A stretch of DNA of 64,000 nt from an uncultured Opitutia bacterium (GTDB lineage Bacteria > Verrucomicrobiota > Verrucomicrobiia > Opitutales > Opitutaceae). The stretch lies in assembly GCA_903840415.1 (NCBI GenBank), contig CAIMFY010000104.1, positions 85,475 through 149,474 of the forward strand, in the 5' to 3' direction. The translations under genes were made by a program, and so were the position numbers. This document shows positions 1-9,125 of this stretch, in pieces (the stretch's first letter is position 1; each line of letters begins with the position of its first letter). A model generated the notes under the pieces. That model searched no databases. It saw nothing but the letters and a program-made list of their open reading frames with translations, and was not told the origin of the DNA.

Positions 1-10
1 TCAACTGACC

Positions 11-592
11 ATGGCCTACGCAAAACTCATCCCCTTTGATCGGCCGCTCACGGGCGCCGGATTGCCGGGCACGGCCGGTCGGGTCGTCACGCCATCGGAA
101 CTCTCGGCGCTCGAAGAGGCCGCCTACCGTCGCGGGATCGACGCCACCCGCGCACTCGCCGACCAGCAAATGGTGGAGTTTCGCGCCGACATCGAGCAAC
201 TCGGCAATGGCATCTTTCAAAAACTCACCGCGCTTGAACCCGCGTTGCTCGGCCAGCTCCGCGATGCGCTGCCGGGTCTCGCGGTCGAGATTTCCCGCCG
301 GCTGCTCGCCGGATACGAGCCTCCCGCCGACGTGGTGGCGCGGGTGTGCGAAGAAGCGCTCGGCGAACTTTTCCCGGAGCGCGAAAACCTCGAGCTTGTC
401 ATCGCCCCGCGCGATGCCGCGCTCCTCGAAAAACTCAATCCCGCCTGGCTGGCCCGTTACCCCGGTTTGCGCATTCGCGCCGAGGCCGTGCTCAAGCCCG
501 GCGATTGTCAGGTGCGCAGCCGCTTCGGACTCACCGACGCTCGCCTCCAAACCAAACTTACCGCCCTTGAACGCAACCTCACCCCCGCATGA
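11..592 (+). CDS. fliH: Flagellar assembly protein FliH
   Basis: This 193-residue protein matches FliH, the stator-like negative regulator of the FliI ATPase that docks the ATPase complex at the flagellar export gate. A helical, charged middle (about residues 35-95) is followed by the conserved globular C-terminal part, with VEISRRLLAGYEP at about 91-103 and a closing LVIAPRDAALLEKL-type segment at about 128-141. The start lies at the window edge, and fliG and fliF would be expected just upstream. Its TGA overlaps the ATG of the next small orf, so translation is probably coupled. Identification rests on fold-type features and on its position two genes before fliI. Confidence 0.85.
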   Translation: MAYAKLIPFDRPLTGAGLPGTAGRVVTPSELSALEEAAYRRGIDATRALADQQMVEFRADIEQLGNGIFQKLTALEPALLGQLRDALPGLAVEISRRLLAGYEPPADVVARVCEEALGELFPERENLELVIAPRDAALLEKLNPAWLARYPGLRIRAEAVLKPGDCQVRSRFGLTDARLQTKLTALERNLTPA

Positions 593-810
593 ATCACCCT
601 CTCATGGTCAGCTCCTGCCCCAAGCCCGACACGTGCCGTTTCACTGGCTGCCAAGGCGACTGTCCACCGTCGTTTCCGGCGGCGGCGAGCCCTGGTGCGC
701 GAGTGTTGCCGCCACTCTTCGATCGCTCGACCGCGTGGCGCCGTTCGTCCGAGTTGGCCTTTAAGCCGCGCGATCCGCTCGCGCACCGCCGTCTGCTCGT
801 CGCCTCATGA
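589..810 (+). CDS. Small Cys-containing orf between fliH and fliI (unknown)
   Basis: This 73-codon frame fills the fliH-fliI gap exactly. Its ATG overlaps the fliH stop (ATGA at 589-592), and its TGA overlaps the fliI start (ATGA at 807-810). The same coupling joins fliI to fliJ and fliJ to the motE-like gene, which favours real translation. The product has four cysteines near the N-terminus (residues 10, 16, 21, 25) and a basic C-terminal half. I recognise no family. It could be a small metal-binding or regulatory protein, or only a coupling cistron that carries ribosomes from fliH to fliI. A GC-rich spurious frame remains possible. Confidence 0.5.
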   Translation: MNHPLMVSSCPKPDTCRFTGCQGDCPPSFPAAASPGARVLPPLFDRSTAWRRSSELAFKPRDPLAHRRLLVAS

Positions 811-2129
811 CTTCCGCTGTCGCGCCGCTCGTCGAGGTCCTCCGCACGCAGGTCCGCCACCTGCCGCCGGTGCAGCGCGTCGGCACGGTCACGGGCGTCG
901 CCGGACTCATCATCGAATCGGACGGCCCCAATGTCGGGCTTGGTGAACTCTGCCTCGTGCGCTCGTCGCGCGACGAGTTTTCCGTGCGCGCCGAAGTCGT
1001 CGGCTTCCGCGAACACCGCGTGCTGCTCATGCCGCTCGGCGATACCGCCGGCCTGCACGTCGGCTGCGAAGTCGCCGCCGCCGATCGTCCGCCGCTGCCG
1101 CGCGTCGGCCCGGAGATTCTCGGTCGGGTGCTCGATGCGCTCGGCAATCCGTTCGACAGTCGCGGCCTCCTCCCGATCGACCGGACGGTCACGCGCCATT
1201 CGGGTCCGCCGCATCCGCTGCGCCGCCAACGGATCAAGGACACGTTCACCACCGGCGTCCGCGCGATCGACACGTTCATTCCCTTTGGTCGCGGCCAGCG
1301 GCTCGGCCTTTTTGCCGGCTCGGGCGTCGGCAAATCCACCCTGATGGGCATGATTGCCCGCGCCTCGGAAGCGGATGTCGTCGTCGTCGCGCTCATCGGT
1401 GAGCGCGGCCGCGAAGTCCGCGAGTTCATCGAAAAAGATCTCGGAACCGAGGGCATGAAGCGCGCCGTCGTCGTCGTCGCGACTTCCGATACGCCCGCGC
1501 CGCTGCGGCTGCGCGCCGCGTTTACCGCCACCTCGATCGCCGAAGCGTGGCGCGATACAGGTAAGAATGTCTTGTTCATGATGGACTCGGTCACGCGCTT
1601 CGCAATGGCACAGCGCGAAATCGGCCTCGCGATCGGTGAGCCGCCGACCACGCGCGGCTACACGCCCTCGGTCTTCGCCATGTTGCCGCGCCTCCTGGAA
1701 CGCTCCGGCACCGGCACCACCGGCGCGATCACCGCGCTCTACAACGTGCTCGTCGAGGGCGACGACATGAACGAGCCCGTCGCCGACGCCGTCCGCGGTA
1801 TCCTCGACGGCCACATCGTGCTCTCGCGTTCCCTCGCGCATTTCAACCACTACCCGGCGATCGATATTCTCGAGAGCGTGTCGCGCCTCACCCGCGATGT
1901 ATGCACCCCGGAAGAAGTGGCGCTCGCCGGCCGCGCCCGCGAGCACATCGCGCTCTACCGCAAAAACGAGGACCTCGTTTCCATCGGCGCCTATCAGAAA
2001 GGCTCCAATCCCACGCTCGATCGCGCCGTCGCGCTGCACGAGCCGCTTCGCAATTTCCTGCGCCAGGGGGTGCATGAGTTCACCCCACGGGCCCAGGCGT
2101 TCGGCAACCTTCAACAAATCCTCGCATGA
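807..2129 (+). CDS. fliI: Flagellum-specific ATPase FliI
   Basis: FliI is the hexameric ATPase of the flagellar type III export apparatus and is homologous to F1-ATPase beta. The 440-residue length is normal. Walker A GSGVGKST is at residues 171-178, followed by the family motif GERGREVREF at about 198-207 and the Walker B region (FMMDSVTRFA) at about 255. It overlaps its neighbours by ATGA on both sides, so it sits in a tightly coupled fliH-orf-fliI-fliJ unit. Recognition is unambiguous. Confidence 0.97.
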   Translation: MTSAVAPLVEVLRTQVRHLPPVQRVGTVTGVAGLIIESDGPNVGLGELCLVRSSRDEFSVRAEVVGFREHRVLLMPLGDTAGLHVGCEVAAADRPPLPRVGPEILGRVLDALGNPFDSRGLLPIDRTVTRHSGPPHPLRRQRIKDTFTTGVRAIDTFIPFGRGQRLGLFAGSGVGKSTLMGMIARASEADVVVVALIGERGREVREFIEKDLGTEGMKRAVVVVATSDTPAPLRLRAAFTATSIAEAWRDTGKNVLFMMDSVTRFAMAQREIGLAIGEPPTTRGYTPSVFAMLPRLLERSGTGTTGAITALYNVLVEGDDMNEPVADAVRGILDGHIVLSRSLAHFNHYPAIDILESVSRLTRDVCTPEEVALAGRAREHIALYRKNEDLVSIGAYQKGSNPTLDRAVALHEPLRNFLRQGVHEFTPRAQAFGNLQQILA

Positions 2130-2581
2130 AACGCTTTCGGTTTCCCCTCCGTCCCGTTGCGGTCTTGCGTGCGCATCACGAGCTCCGCGCCCGTGAGGCG
2201 TTCGCCGCCGCCGTGCATGTTTACGTCCAGGCCGAGGCGGAACTCGCCGCCACTCGTGCCCGCGTCGCGCTCTGCGAGGCCGAATTGTATGCGAGCCGAC
2301 GTGACCGGTTCGATGCGTCGGCTGCCGCCGAGGCGTTTGCCGCCTATCGCCGCGAATGCACCGCGGAAGCGACCGCCGAGCGCGACGTGATCGCGAAACG
2401 CGCTACCATGAACCAGCGCCGCGGCGACTATCTCGAGGCGCACCGGAAGCTCGAGGTCGTCAACCGCCTCGAGGAAAAGGCCCGCGACGTGCACCGGCTC
2501 GACACGCTCCGGGAAGAACAGATCGAACTCGACGACTTCGCCGGCCGCCGCGTCCGCGCCCCGCAATTCTCCCACCCATGA
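2126..2581 (+). CDS. fliJ: Flagellar export protein FliJ
   Basis: This 151-residue, almost wholly alpha-helical coiled-coil protein starts KRFRFPLRPVAVLR, the typical FliJ opening. FliJ acts as the stalk of the FliI hexamer and links it to FlhA. It lies immediately after fliI with an ATGA overlap and overlaps the next gene in the same way. Sequence conservation in FliJ is low, so the call relies on the N-terminal motif, the coiled coil and the position. Confidence 0.88.
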   Translation: MKRFRFPLRPVAVLRAHHELRAREAFAAAVHVYVQAEAELAATRARVALCEAELYASRRDRFDASAAAEAFAAYRRECTAEATAERDVIAKRATMNQRRGDYLEAHRKLEVVNRLEEKARDVHRLDTLREEQIELDDFAGRRVRAPQFSHP

Positions 2582-3198
2582 TCGCCAAACTGCAAAACCC
2601 GATGATCGCCGCCGCGTTCAGCATGTTGCTGAGCGTGGCCATCGGCGTCGCCCTCTGTGCCCGCATGATCGTCCCGCTGCTGGAGCAGGCCGTCGCCGTG
2701 CATGTTCCGAAGGAAGCCACTGAGCTCAAACAGAAAGGCTGGGACTTCTGGACGATCGAAATCGAAAACCTCTCCAATGAACTCAAGGATGAGCGCGTCC
2801 GCCTCCGCAAGCAGTCAGACCAAATGGACCAGCGCTCCGCCCGGCTCGCCGCCGAGGAAAAGGAACTGGCGAAAGTTCGCGCCGACATCGACATCCTCCG
2901 CAAGGAGATCGCCGACAGAGTGATCGAGATTTCGACCGACGAGCAGAAAAATATCCGCACGCTGGCGCAGACTTACACAAACCTCACCCCCAAAGCGGCC
3001 GTCGCCATCTTCAAAGAGATGGACGACACGACCGCCGTGAAAATTCTCTCGCTGATGAAGCCCGACGTCGTCGGCGCGATCTTCGAGCAAATGAGTGGGC
3101 TCGCCACCCCCGAAGGTGTGCCCCTCGCGCGCCGTGCTGCGCTCCTTTCCGAAAAGCTCCGCCTGATGAAATCCAGCAAGCCGCCGAGCCCGTCCTAA
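2578..3198 (+). CDS. MotE-like protein (membrane anchor, coiled coil, MgtE-N-like domain)
   Basis: I place the start at the ATG that overlaps the fliJ stop, giving 206 residues. There is one N-terminal membrane segment (about 8-32), a long coiled coil (about 60-120), and a C-terminal domain with LTPKAAVAIFKEMDD and MKPDVVGAIFEQMS, which resembles the helical MgtE intracellular N domain. This layout is that of MotE-type flagellar proteins, periplasmic chaperones of motor or stator components in some bacteria. Many genomes carry such a gene next to fliJ. The exact role here is inferred. Confidence 0.78.
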   Translation: MIAKLQNPMIAAAFSMLLSVAIGVALCARMIVPLLEQAVAVHVPKEATELKQKGWDFWTIEIENLSNELKDERVRLRKQSDQMDQRSARLAAEEKELAKVRADIDILRKEIADRVIEISTDEQKNIRTLAQTYTNLTPKAAVAIFKEMDDTTAVKILSLMKPDVVGAIFEQMSGLATPEGVPLARRAALLSEKLRLMKSSKPPSPS

Positions 3199-3256
3199 AC
3201 GATTTTTCCCCGCCCCATGGATTGGCGCGGTCGCAAGCCACGGAGGGTTTCTTGTC

Positions 3257-5314
3257 ATGCAACTCTCCGTCTCCACCACACCCAGCCCGACCGACGCGAA
3301 CCTCGCGGCGCGCTTCATCACCCCGAGCGCGCCCGGATCGGCTGATGCCGCGCGAGCCACGACGGGATTTCCGCCGGCTGGCAGCGCCGCGACTGGCTTC
3401 GCGGAGATGTTGTCCGTTGTTGCTGCGCCTGTGGGCGCGACGGCGACGGCAACGCCGACGCCGACGGACGCGATCTCCGGTGGCCCGTTGGCCGGACCCG
3501 CCGCCTCCACGTCGTTGGCGAATTTCCCAACTTGGCTCGTCGCCGCAAATCCCGGAAACGACCTGGTGCCCGTCGCGATTCCCGCCGTCATGGTCGCTGA
3601 AGCATCACCGAACGCGGCGATCGACGTGCCGACGATTCCGATACCGACCGATTCCTCGGCATCGGCAGAACTTGCCGATGTGGTTGCGCCGGCCGCTGAA
3701 AACCTCGTCGCTGGAAGTCGAGGCGGCATCGTTTTCACTTATTCCGCGACCGGTCCGTCGGGAAAAAATGTTCGCGCCATTCGGCCAGCCACGCCTCGCG
3801 CGGCCACCACACCGAAGCGCGATTCACTCTCGGAGAATACATCCGCCAGTGTCGCCGTGATGGCGCCGCCGATCGGTGCATCGACTACGTCGGCTCCTGT
3901 GGCGGACTCTGAAACGTCCGTTGCTGCCAATGTGCAGGAAGTCATTCCGCTTCAGTCGGGGAGGGGAGAGCGGGAGATGCCGTCGCTATCCGGAACAGTC
4001 GCAACGGTTGCGTCTGTGCCTAGCGAGGCGGACGAAGGAAACCTCCCTGGTTCTCCGCTGCCTGCGTCGCAACCCAAGAGCGGAAAACCGGTGGCTGCGC
4101 GCCGAACGATTGCGCCGGCTGCAGCGGGAGATGTTTCCCTGACGGCGCGAGTCGCCGAGGTTCCTTCCCGCGCGGATCCGGAGCCGGTGGTGACGGCGAC
4201 CTCGGAATGGCTCCCGCAGAATTTTTCTACCGAGCAGGCTTCGCCGTTGCCGGCGTTAGCCCCGCGCCGGATCGCGAGCGTGCCGGTGTCGACCGCGAGC
4301 GAGACGGAGGCCGTGCCCGCCGCCGTCAATTTCAACGGCCCGCCGATGGGGTGGTCAGGACAGACGCCGATGCGTGCGCCGGCGGTTGTGCCGACAGACA
4401 TCGTGCCAGCCACGGAAGTGGCGGGCACTCCCGCTGCCGCAGTGACGGCGGCGGTGGCGCCCGAGTTGGCACCGTTTGTCGAGCAGCCGATGGAGAATGC
4501 GCGCGAGTTTTCCGTGCCGGTTGAATCGCCGACGATTCAGTTCAATGACTCGATTCCTACGCGGGCGGAAATTTTTGCCGCCATCGACGGCAATGTTTCG
4601 CCGGAGAAAAAAATCGCAGCCAGCGCGCCGGATAAAACATTTCTAAGTGCAGCGAACAAGCGAGTTGCGACGCATGAAGCAAATCTTGGCATCGACGTTG
4701 CTAAATTGGAGACCGTCATGCCTGCCGCCACGTTTTCGAATCGTCCTCCGCTGGTCGTTGCTCCCCTGGAGCGCGCGCTGGATGTGCCGGTGACGACGAC
4801 GCAGGCACCGCCTGCCAGTTTGCCGACCGTGGAGCCCGCCCTCGTGGCACATCGCGCGGTCGATGCCGTGTTGACGGCGGTCGAGCGTTTCAGCGCCGGT
4901 GACCGGCACTCGGTGCAGTTACAGTTTTCGGTCGGTGGTGCGGATCTTTCGGTGCGCGTCGAACTGCGCGGCGAGGCCGTGCGCACGACGTTTCGCACGG
5001 ATTCGCCGGAACTGCGCAACGCCCTTGCGCATGAATGGCAGGCGGCTAGCCCCCAGTCCGCCGATCGTTCGGTGCGGCTTACGCCGCCGGAATTCTCGTC
5101 AAATCACACGGCGGGTTTCGGGGCGTTTTCCGGCGATACCGCCTCACACCAGCGCGAGGCCCGCGCCCGCCGCAGCGAGACCGATGAGATTTTTTCGGCG
5201 GTCGCGTCCCGCAGCCGTTCCGCGCCGGCCTTCGTCGCGAGCGTCAGCGATTCTCTCGCCGCCACGGTGCGCACGGTCTCCGGCACGGCGCTCCACCTGT
5301 CCACACTCGCCTGA
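3257..5314 (+). CDS. fliK: Flagellar hook-length control protein FliK
   Basis: FliK is the secreted molecular ruler that stops hook growth and switches export specificity through FlhB. The product has 685 residues. The first 500 or so are a low-complexity Ala/Pro/Thr/Val-rich ruler region, and the conserved Flg_hook domain follows at about 535-620, including HSVQLQFSVGGADLSVRVEL. A clear GGAGG ribosome site about 11 bases upstream of the ATG supports the start. It is long compared with the enteric protein of about 400 residues, which would suit a longer hook if the ruler model holds. Confidence 0.9.
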   Translation: MQLSVSTTPSPTDANLAARFITPSAPGSADAARATTGFPPAGSAATGFAEMLSVVAAPVGATATATPTPTDAISGGPLAGPAASTSLANFPTWLVAANPGNDLVPVAIPAVMVAEASPNAAIDVPTIPIPTDSSASAELADVVAPAAENLVAGSRGGIVFTYSATGPSGKNVRAIRPATPRAATTPKRDSLSENTSASVAVMAPPIGASTTSAPVADSETSVAANVQEVIPLQSGRGEREMPSLSGTVATVASVPSEADEGNLPGSPLPASQPKSGKPVAARRTIAPAAAGDVSLTARVAEVPSRADPEPVVTATSEWLPQNFSTEQASPLPALAPRRIASVPVSTASETEAVPAAVNFNGPPMGWSGQTPMRAPAVVPTDIVPATEVAGTPAAAVTAAVAPELAPFVEQPMENAREFSVPVESPTIQFNDSIPTRAEIFAAIDGNVSPEKKIAASAPDKTFLSAANKRVATHEANLGIDVAKLETVMPAATFSNRPPLVVAPLERALDVPVTTTQAPPASLPTVEPALVAHRAVDAVLTAVERFSAGDRHSVQLQFSVGGADLSVRVELRGEAVRTTFRTDSPELRNALAHEWQAASPQSADRSVRLTPPEFSSNHTAGFGAFSGDTASHQREARARRSETDEIFSAVASRSRSAPAFVASVSDSLAATVRTVSGTALHLSTLA

Positions 5315-5319
5315 AATTT

Positions 5320-5784
5320 ATGTCGACCATCTCCGCTGTCACCTCTGCCAACACCCTCCAGGCCCGTGCGACGGGCACGACTGCCACTACGCCCACTGCC
5401 ACGAAAACGCTGGGCGTCGACGATTTCATGAAGCTGCTCGCGACCCAGTTTCAGCAGCAGGATCCATTGAAGCCAATGGACGACACGGCTTTCATCGCGC
5501 AGACCGCGCAGTTCACCGGCTTGCAGCAGACCAACACACTCGTGCAGCAAATGACGCAGCTCAACGCCGCCATGACGCGTGTTTCGGCCAATGGCTACGT
5601 CGGCTCACAAGTGACGGTCGATGCCGGCAACGGCCAGACCATCGTCGGCCAGGTGACCGCGGTCGATACCAGCGGAGCCACGCCACAGGTCATCATCAAC
5701 GGCAAGTCCTACGATGTAGCCAGCGTCCTCCGCGTCGAGCTCCCACCCGTTTTATCTCCCGCCCCGACCACGCCGTCCCCGTGA
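5320..5784 (+). CDS. flgD: Flagellar hook assembly scaffold FlgD
   Basis: FlgD caps the growing hook and is required for FlgE polymerisation. The 154-residue product contains the signature LGVDDFMKLLATQFQQQDPL at about residues 29-48 and a short C-terminal part. It lacks most of the FlgD_ig and tudor-like region found in about 220-residue homologues, so it is a short-form FlgD. It starts 5 bases after fliK and precedes flgE, the standard order. Confidence 0.95.
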   Translation: MSTISAVTSANTLQARATGTTATTPTATKTLGVDDFMKLLATQFQQQDPLKPMDDTAFIAQTAQFTGLQQTNTLVQQMTQLNAAMTRVSANGYVGSQVTVDAGNGQTIVGQVTAVDTSGATPQVIINGKSYDVASVLRVELPPVLSPAPTTPSP

Positions 5785-5823
5785 TGCGCCGGTCATAATC
5801 CTCAACCTAGAAAAAATACCACC

Positions 5824-6699
5824 ATGTCACTCATCGGCACAATGGACAGCGGCGTCAGCGCGCTGCGCACGTTTCAAAAAGGTCTCGAAATCATTGGCAA
5901 CAATATCGCCAACGTGAACACCACGGGCTTCAAGAGCGCGGACGCGAAATACGCCGACAGCTTCAGCAACATCCTGCAGCAGTCGTCTCCCGGCTCATCG
6001 ACCGGCTCCGACACGCCGACCATCGGCGTCGGCACGGGCGTGGGTCTTTCCGGCATCGCCACGAATTTCTCGCAAGGCTCGCTCTCGACCACCGGCAGCA
6101 ACACCGACCTCGGTATCTCGGGTAACGGCTACTTCGTGGTCACCAACCCAAGCGACAGCAACAGCTTCGCGACCCGTGCCGGCTCGTTCCGCATGGACTC
6201 GCAAGGCTACCTCACCACCCAGGAAGGCTACCGCGTGCAGGGTCTCACCGGCGGCTCTGCCGGCACGCCGCCCAGCACTGTGGGTAACATCAAGCTCGGC
6301 ACGCCGCCAACTGGCACCCAACTGCAGTCCTTCAGTATCGATGGCGCCGGTAAGTTGGTGGAATTCTATTCCAACGGAACTTCAGCCACGACGAATCAGG
6401 TGCTGATGCAAAATTTCAACGACCCGTCCGCCCTCGTCGGCGTTGGCAATGGCCTCTTCAAGGCAATGCTCAACGCGGGCCCCGTCAGCGGCTCGCTGAC
6501 GCTCAGCGCTGCCAACAACACGCCCGGTGCCAGCGGCCTCGGGTCCATTCAGGCCGGCACGCTCGAACTCTCGAACGTCGACCTCACGCAGCAATTTGCA
6601 AATCTCATCACCACGCAGCGCAGCTTTCAGGCCGCGTCGCGCCTCATCACCGTGTCCGACACCGTGCTCGAGGACATCGTGGGTCTGAAAACCCGCTAA
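5824..6699 (+). CDS. flgE: Flagellar hook protein FlgE (short form)
   Basis: This is a rod/hook family protein. The N-terminal basal-body rod motif (LEIIGNNIANVNTTGFK) is at residues 22-38, a central FlgE/F/G domain contains GNGYFVV, and the C-terminus ends in the D0 helix (LITTQRSFQAASRLITVSDTVLEDIVGLK). Separate flgF and flgG genes lie 12 kb downstream and this gene follows flgD, so FlgE is the best call. At 291 residues it is much shorter than the usual 400 or more, implying that the outer D2 domain is missing or reduced. No Shine-Dalgarno sequence is visible. Confidence 0.88.
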   Translation: MSLIGTMDSGVSALRTFQKGLEIIGNNIANVNTTGFKSADAKYADSFSNILQQSSPGSSTGSDTPTIGVGTGVGLSGIATNFSQGSLSTTGSNTDLGISGNGYFVVTNPSDSNSFATRAGSFRMDSQGYLTTQEGYRVQGLTGGSAGTPPSTVGNIKLGTPPTGTQLQSFSIDGAGKLVEFYSNGTSATTNQVLMQNFNDPSALVGVGNGLFKAMLNAGPVSGSLTLSAANNTPGASGLGSIQAGTLELSNVDLTQQFANLITTQRSFQAASRLITVSDTVLEDIVGLKTR

Positions 6700-6808
6700 T
6701 CGATTTAAGTGAGTTGAGGGCCGGGTGCGGCGAGCTTCAGCACTCACACCCTCGTCGCCCGCCGGCCCGGCTCCTCGACTCTCAATCGTCCGCAACTCCG
6801 CCGCCGCC

Positions 6809-7429
6809 ATGTCCGCCACTAAGAACGAAGCTCCTCCTCCTGCTGCCAAGCCCGACCCGGCCGCGGCTGCCGCCGCCAAGGGCGACGCCGCCGCGCCCGC
6901 CGCCGTGGTTCCGGCCAAGTCCTCCGCGCTCTCCGCGTGGCTGCCGGTGATCGCGAGCGTGTTGCTCGCACCGGTCGCCACTTGGGCCGCCGTGGAATTT
7001 GTCGTGCTGCCGCGCCTCCAGAAAAAGATCGCCGCCGCGCCCGCCGCCGCCGAAGCCGAAGCAGCGGCCGCTCCGGAAAAAGCCGCCGCACACGGTGGCA
7101 AGGAAGGCAAGGAAGGCAAAGAAGGCGGCGGGAACTACGAGTTTCAAAACGTCGTCGTGAACCTCGCGGGCACGATGGGCACGCGCTACCTCAAGACCAC
7201 CTTCCTCGTCAGCGCAGCGAAGGATGTCGACATCAAGGCCGCATTTGAGGCCAAGAAAGCACAGCTCACTGACGTCACACTCAACGTCCTGTCTTCGCTC
7301 ACGCTCGCCGATCTCGAGGAGCCAGGTGCGAAAAACGTCATCCGCGAAAAACTCGTCTCCGCCTTCAACCAGGCCCTCGGCAAGAAAGTTGCCGAGCAAG
7401 TCTACTTCTCGGACTTCGTGATCCAGTAA
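6809..7429 (+). CDS. fliL: Flagellar basal body-associated protein FliL
   Basis: FliL surrounds the stators and aids torque. I choose the ATG at 6809 (206 residues) because the upstream GTG at 6725 would add a non-membrane basic segment. An Ala/Pro-rich cytoplasmic leader is followed by one transmembrane segment (about 42-65), an Ala/Glu linker with two GKEGKEG repeats, and the conserved C-terminal domain (VVNLAGTMGTRYLKTTFLV, then the closing KVAEQVYFSDFVIQ). It precedes fliM, as is typical. Confidence 0.93.
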   Translation: MSATKNEAPPPAAKPDPAAAAAAKGDAAAPAAVVPAKSSALSAWLPVIASVLLAPVATWAAVEFVVLPRLQKKIAAAPAAAEAEAAAAPEKAAAHGGKEGKEGKEGGGNYEFQNVVVNLAGTMGTRYLKTTFLVSAAKDVDIKAAFEAKKAQLTDVTLNVLSSLTLADLEEPGAKNVIREKLVSAFNQALGKKVAEQVYFSDFVIQ

Positions 7430-7457
7430 TCCTGGCTCTTTTCCCGCCCTGCGTCCC

Positions 7458-8507
7458 ATGGCCGATCCCACCCAAAAACCCGCGACCGACTTCCTCGATC
7501 AAAGTGAGATCGACAAGCTGCTGTCGCAGACGGCGGAGGCGGCGGCGCCGAAGCCGATGCTCGTCGGCACCGACGGCGCGCTGGCGACCGACGCCAAGAT
7601 CGAGGCCTACGATTTTCGCAACCCCGCCTTCCTGTCCGAAGCCGAACTGCGCCGGCTTCGGCTCCTGCACGAGGATTTTATCCGCTACCTCAGCGCGCGC
7701 CTCTCGCTTTATCTGCGCATGGAGTTTGGCCTCAAGATGGCCAAGCTCACCACCGTCTCCTACACGAAGTTCACCGAATCGCTGCCGAGCCCCACGCACC
7801 TCACGCTCTTCAAAGTCGATCCGCTCGCCGGCGTCGGCATTCTGGATCTCAATCCGCGCCTCGCGCTCACGATCGCCGACCGGCTGCTGGGTGGCCGCGG
7901 TCACTCAGTCAAAGCCGAGCGTTATCTCACCGAAATCGAAATCGCCCTCATCGAGGATGTCATCGTCATCGTGCTCGAGGAATGGTGCGCCCAGTGGAAA
8001 GCCGAGCAGGAGCTGCACCCTCTGACCATCGGCCACGAAAACAATGGCCGTTTTCTGCAAACCTCGCCGAAAGATGCCATCATCCTGGCGATGACGCTCG
8101 AATGCAGTTTCGGCGACTGCTCGGAGCAGATTCAGATTGGCGTCCCCTATTACACCATCGAACCAATGGTGAAAGCGATGCAGGCCCGCCGGCAGAAGGA
8201 CAACGCCGTCACGACCACCGTGAAGCACGCCGAGTGGCAGAAATCCTACGATCGCATCACCATGCCGGTGCGCGCCGAGTGGCAGGCTTTCGAACTCAGC
8301 CTGCGCGAAATCACCAGCCTCCGCGTCGGCGACGTGATCGAGATGCCGCCCTCTCTCTGTAGCGACACTCGTGTGTTGCTGAACGGCACGCCCAAATTCG
8401 TCGGCACCATCGGTCTCGATACCGACCGGGTTGCCGTCCAACTCACCCGCAAACTCCCCACGGAGGACCTTGCCCATGCCAAATCTGATGGAAGAAAAAA
8501 CTCTTGA
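7458..8507 (+). CDS. fliM: Flagellar motor switch protein FliM
   Basis: FliM is the middle ring of the C-ring and binds CheY-P. The N-terminal CheY-docking motif (DFLDQSEIDKLL) is at residues 11-22. The CheC-like middle domain spans about 55-240, and the SpoA domain occupies the C-terminus (about 265-340). The length of 349 is normal. It overlaps fliN by 32 bases. Confidence 0.96.
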   Translation: MADPTQKPATDFLDQSEIDKLLSQTAEAAAPKPMLVGTDGALATDAKIEAYDFRNPAFLSEAELRRLRLLHEDFIRYLSARLSLYLRMEFGLKMAKLTTVSYTKFTESLPSPTHLTLFKVDPLAGVGILDLNPRLALTIADRLLGGRGHSVKAERYLTEIEIALIEDVIVIVLEEWCAQWKAEQELHPLTIGHENNGRFLQTSPKDAIILAMTLECSFGDCSEQIQIGVPYYTIEPMVKAMQARRQKDNAVTTTVKHAEWQKSYDRITMPVRAEWQAFELSLREITSLRVGDVIEMPPSLCSDTRVLLNGTPKFVGTIGLDTDRVAVQLTRKLPTEDLAHAKSDGRKNS

Positions 8508-8739
8508 TATCGTCCTCGACGTGAAGGTCAAAGTGACCGTGCAACTCGGCTCGGTCCAGTTGCCGATGCGCGACGTCCTCGAACTCACTCCCGGCTCCAT
8601 CGTGCAGCTCACGCAGCACGCCAGCGACCCCGTCGGACTCTACGTCAACGACAAGCTCATCGCCTACGGCGAAGTCGTGGTGGTGGAGGATAACTTCGGG
8701 ATCAAGATTACCGAACTCGTCGGCGCGGTGAAGCCATGA
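8476..8739 (+). CDS. fliN: Flagellar motor switch protein FliN
   Basis: This 87-residue, single-SpoA-domain protein forms the base of the C-ring. The start is fixed by a strong GGAGG site about 8 bases upstream of the ATG at 8476, inside the end of fliM. The conserved core reads DVKVKVTVQLGSVQLPMRDVLEL, and the protein ends NFGIKITEL. It lacks the acidic N-terminal extension of enteric FliN. Confidence 0.95.
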   Translation: MPNLMEEKTLDIVLDVKVKVTVQLGSVQLPMRDVLELTPGSIVQLTQHASDPVGLYVNDKLIAYGEVVVVEDNFGIKITELVGAVKP

Positions 8740-9125
8740 GGCGCGCTCGCGCCATTTTCACGGCGCTCCTTGCAGTGGTGGCGATCACTACCGCGCTGGC
8801 CGCTCCGGACGACACCAAGATTTTTGTTCCTGGCGCATCCACGACGGCGGCCGCCGCCCCGGTCACCGGGCCGAGTCTGGGATCGGTCACGCTGCTGGTC
8901 GGCCTCGCGCTTGCCGGCGTCGGCGCTTGGCTGGTCTGGCGCGCCCGCTCTGGCATCGCCGCTAGTCGCGACACCCGCCAACTCGCGATCCATGAGACGC
9001 GCTCACTCGGCAACCGCCAATATCTGGTGGTCGCTTCTTATGAGGATAAAAAATTCCTGCTCGGAGTCTGCCCCGGCCGCATCGATTTGCTGGCGCCGCT
9101 GCACCGCGAGGAACCACGGGCATGA
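8736..9125 (+). CDS. fliO: Flagellar biosynthesis protein FliO
   Basis: This 129-residue protein has an N-terminal signal or first membrane segment (about 5-23), a second membrane segment (about 49-66), and a short cytoplasmic FliO domain with NRQYLVVASYEDKKFLLGV. FliO assists assembly of the FliP ring. It overlaps fliN and fliP by ATGA. FliO is poorly conserved, but the position between fliN and fliP and the C-terminal motif make the call sound. Confidence 0.9.
   Translation: MRRARAIFTALLAVVAITTALAAPDDTKIFVPGASTTAAAAPVTGPSLGSVTLLVGLALAGVGAWLVWRARSGIAASRDTRQLAIHETRSLGNRQYLVVASYEDKKFLLGVCPGRIDLLAPLHREEPRA

Noticed and set aside
594..2117. Long antisense open frame opposite fliI
   Set aside because: It mirrors the codon structure of a highly conserved gene in GC-rich DNA and its product is a charged low-complexity sequence without domains.
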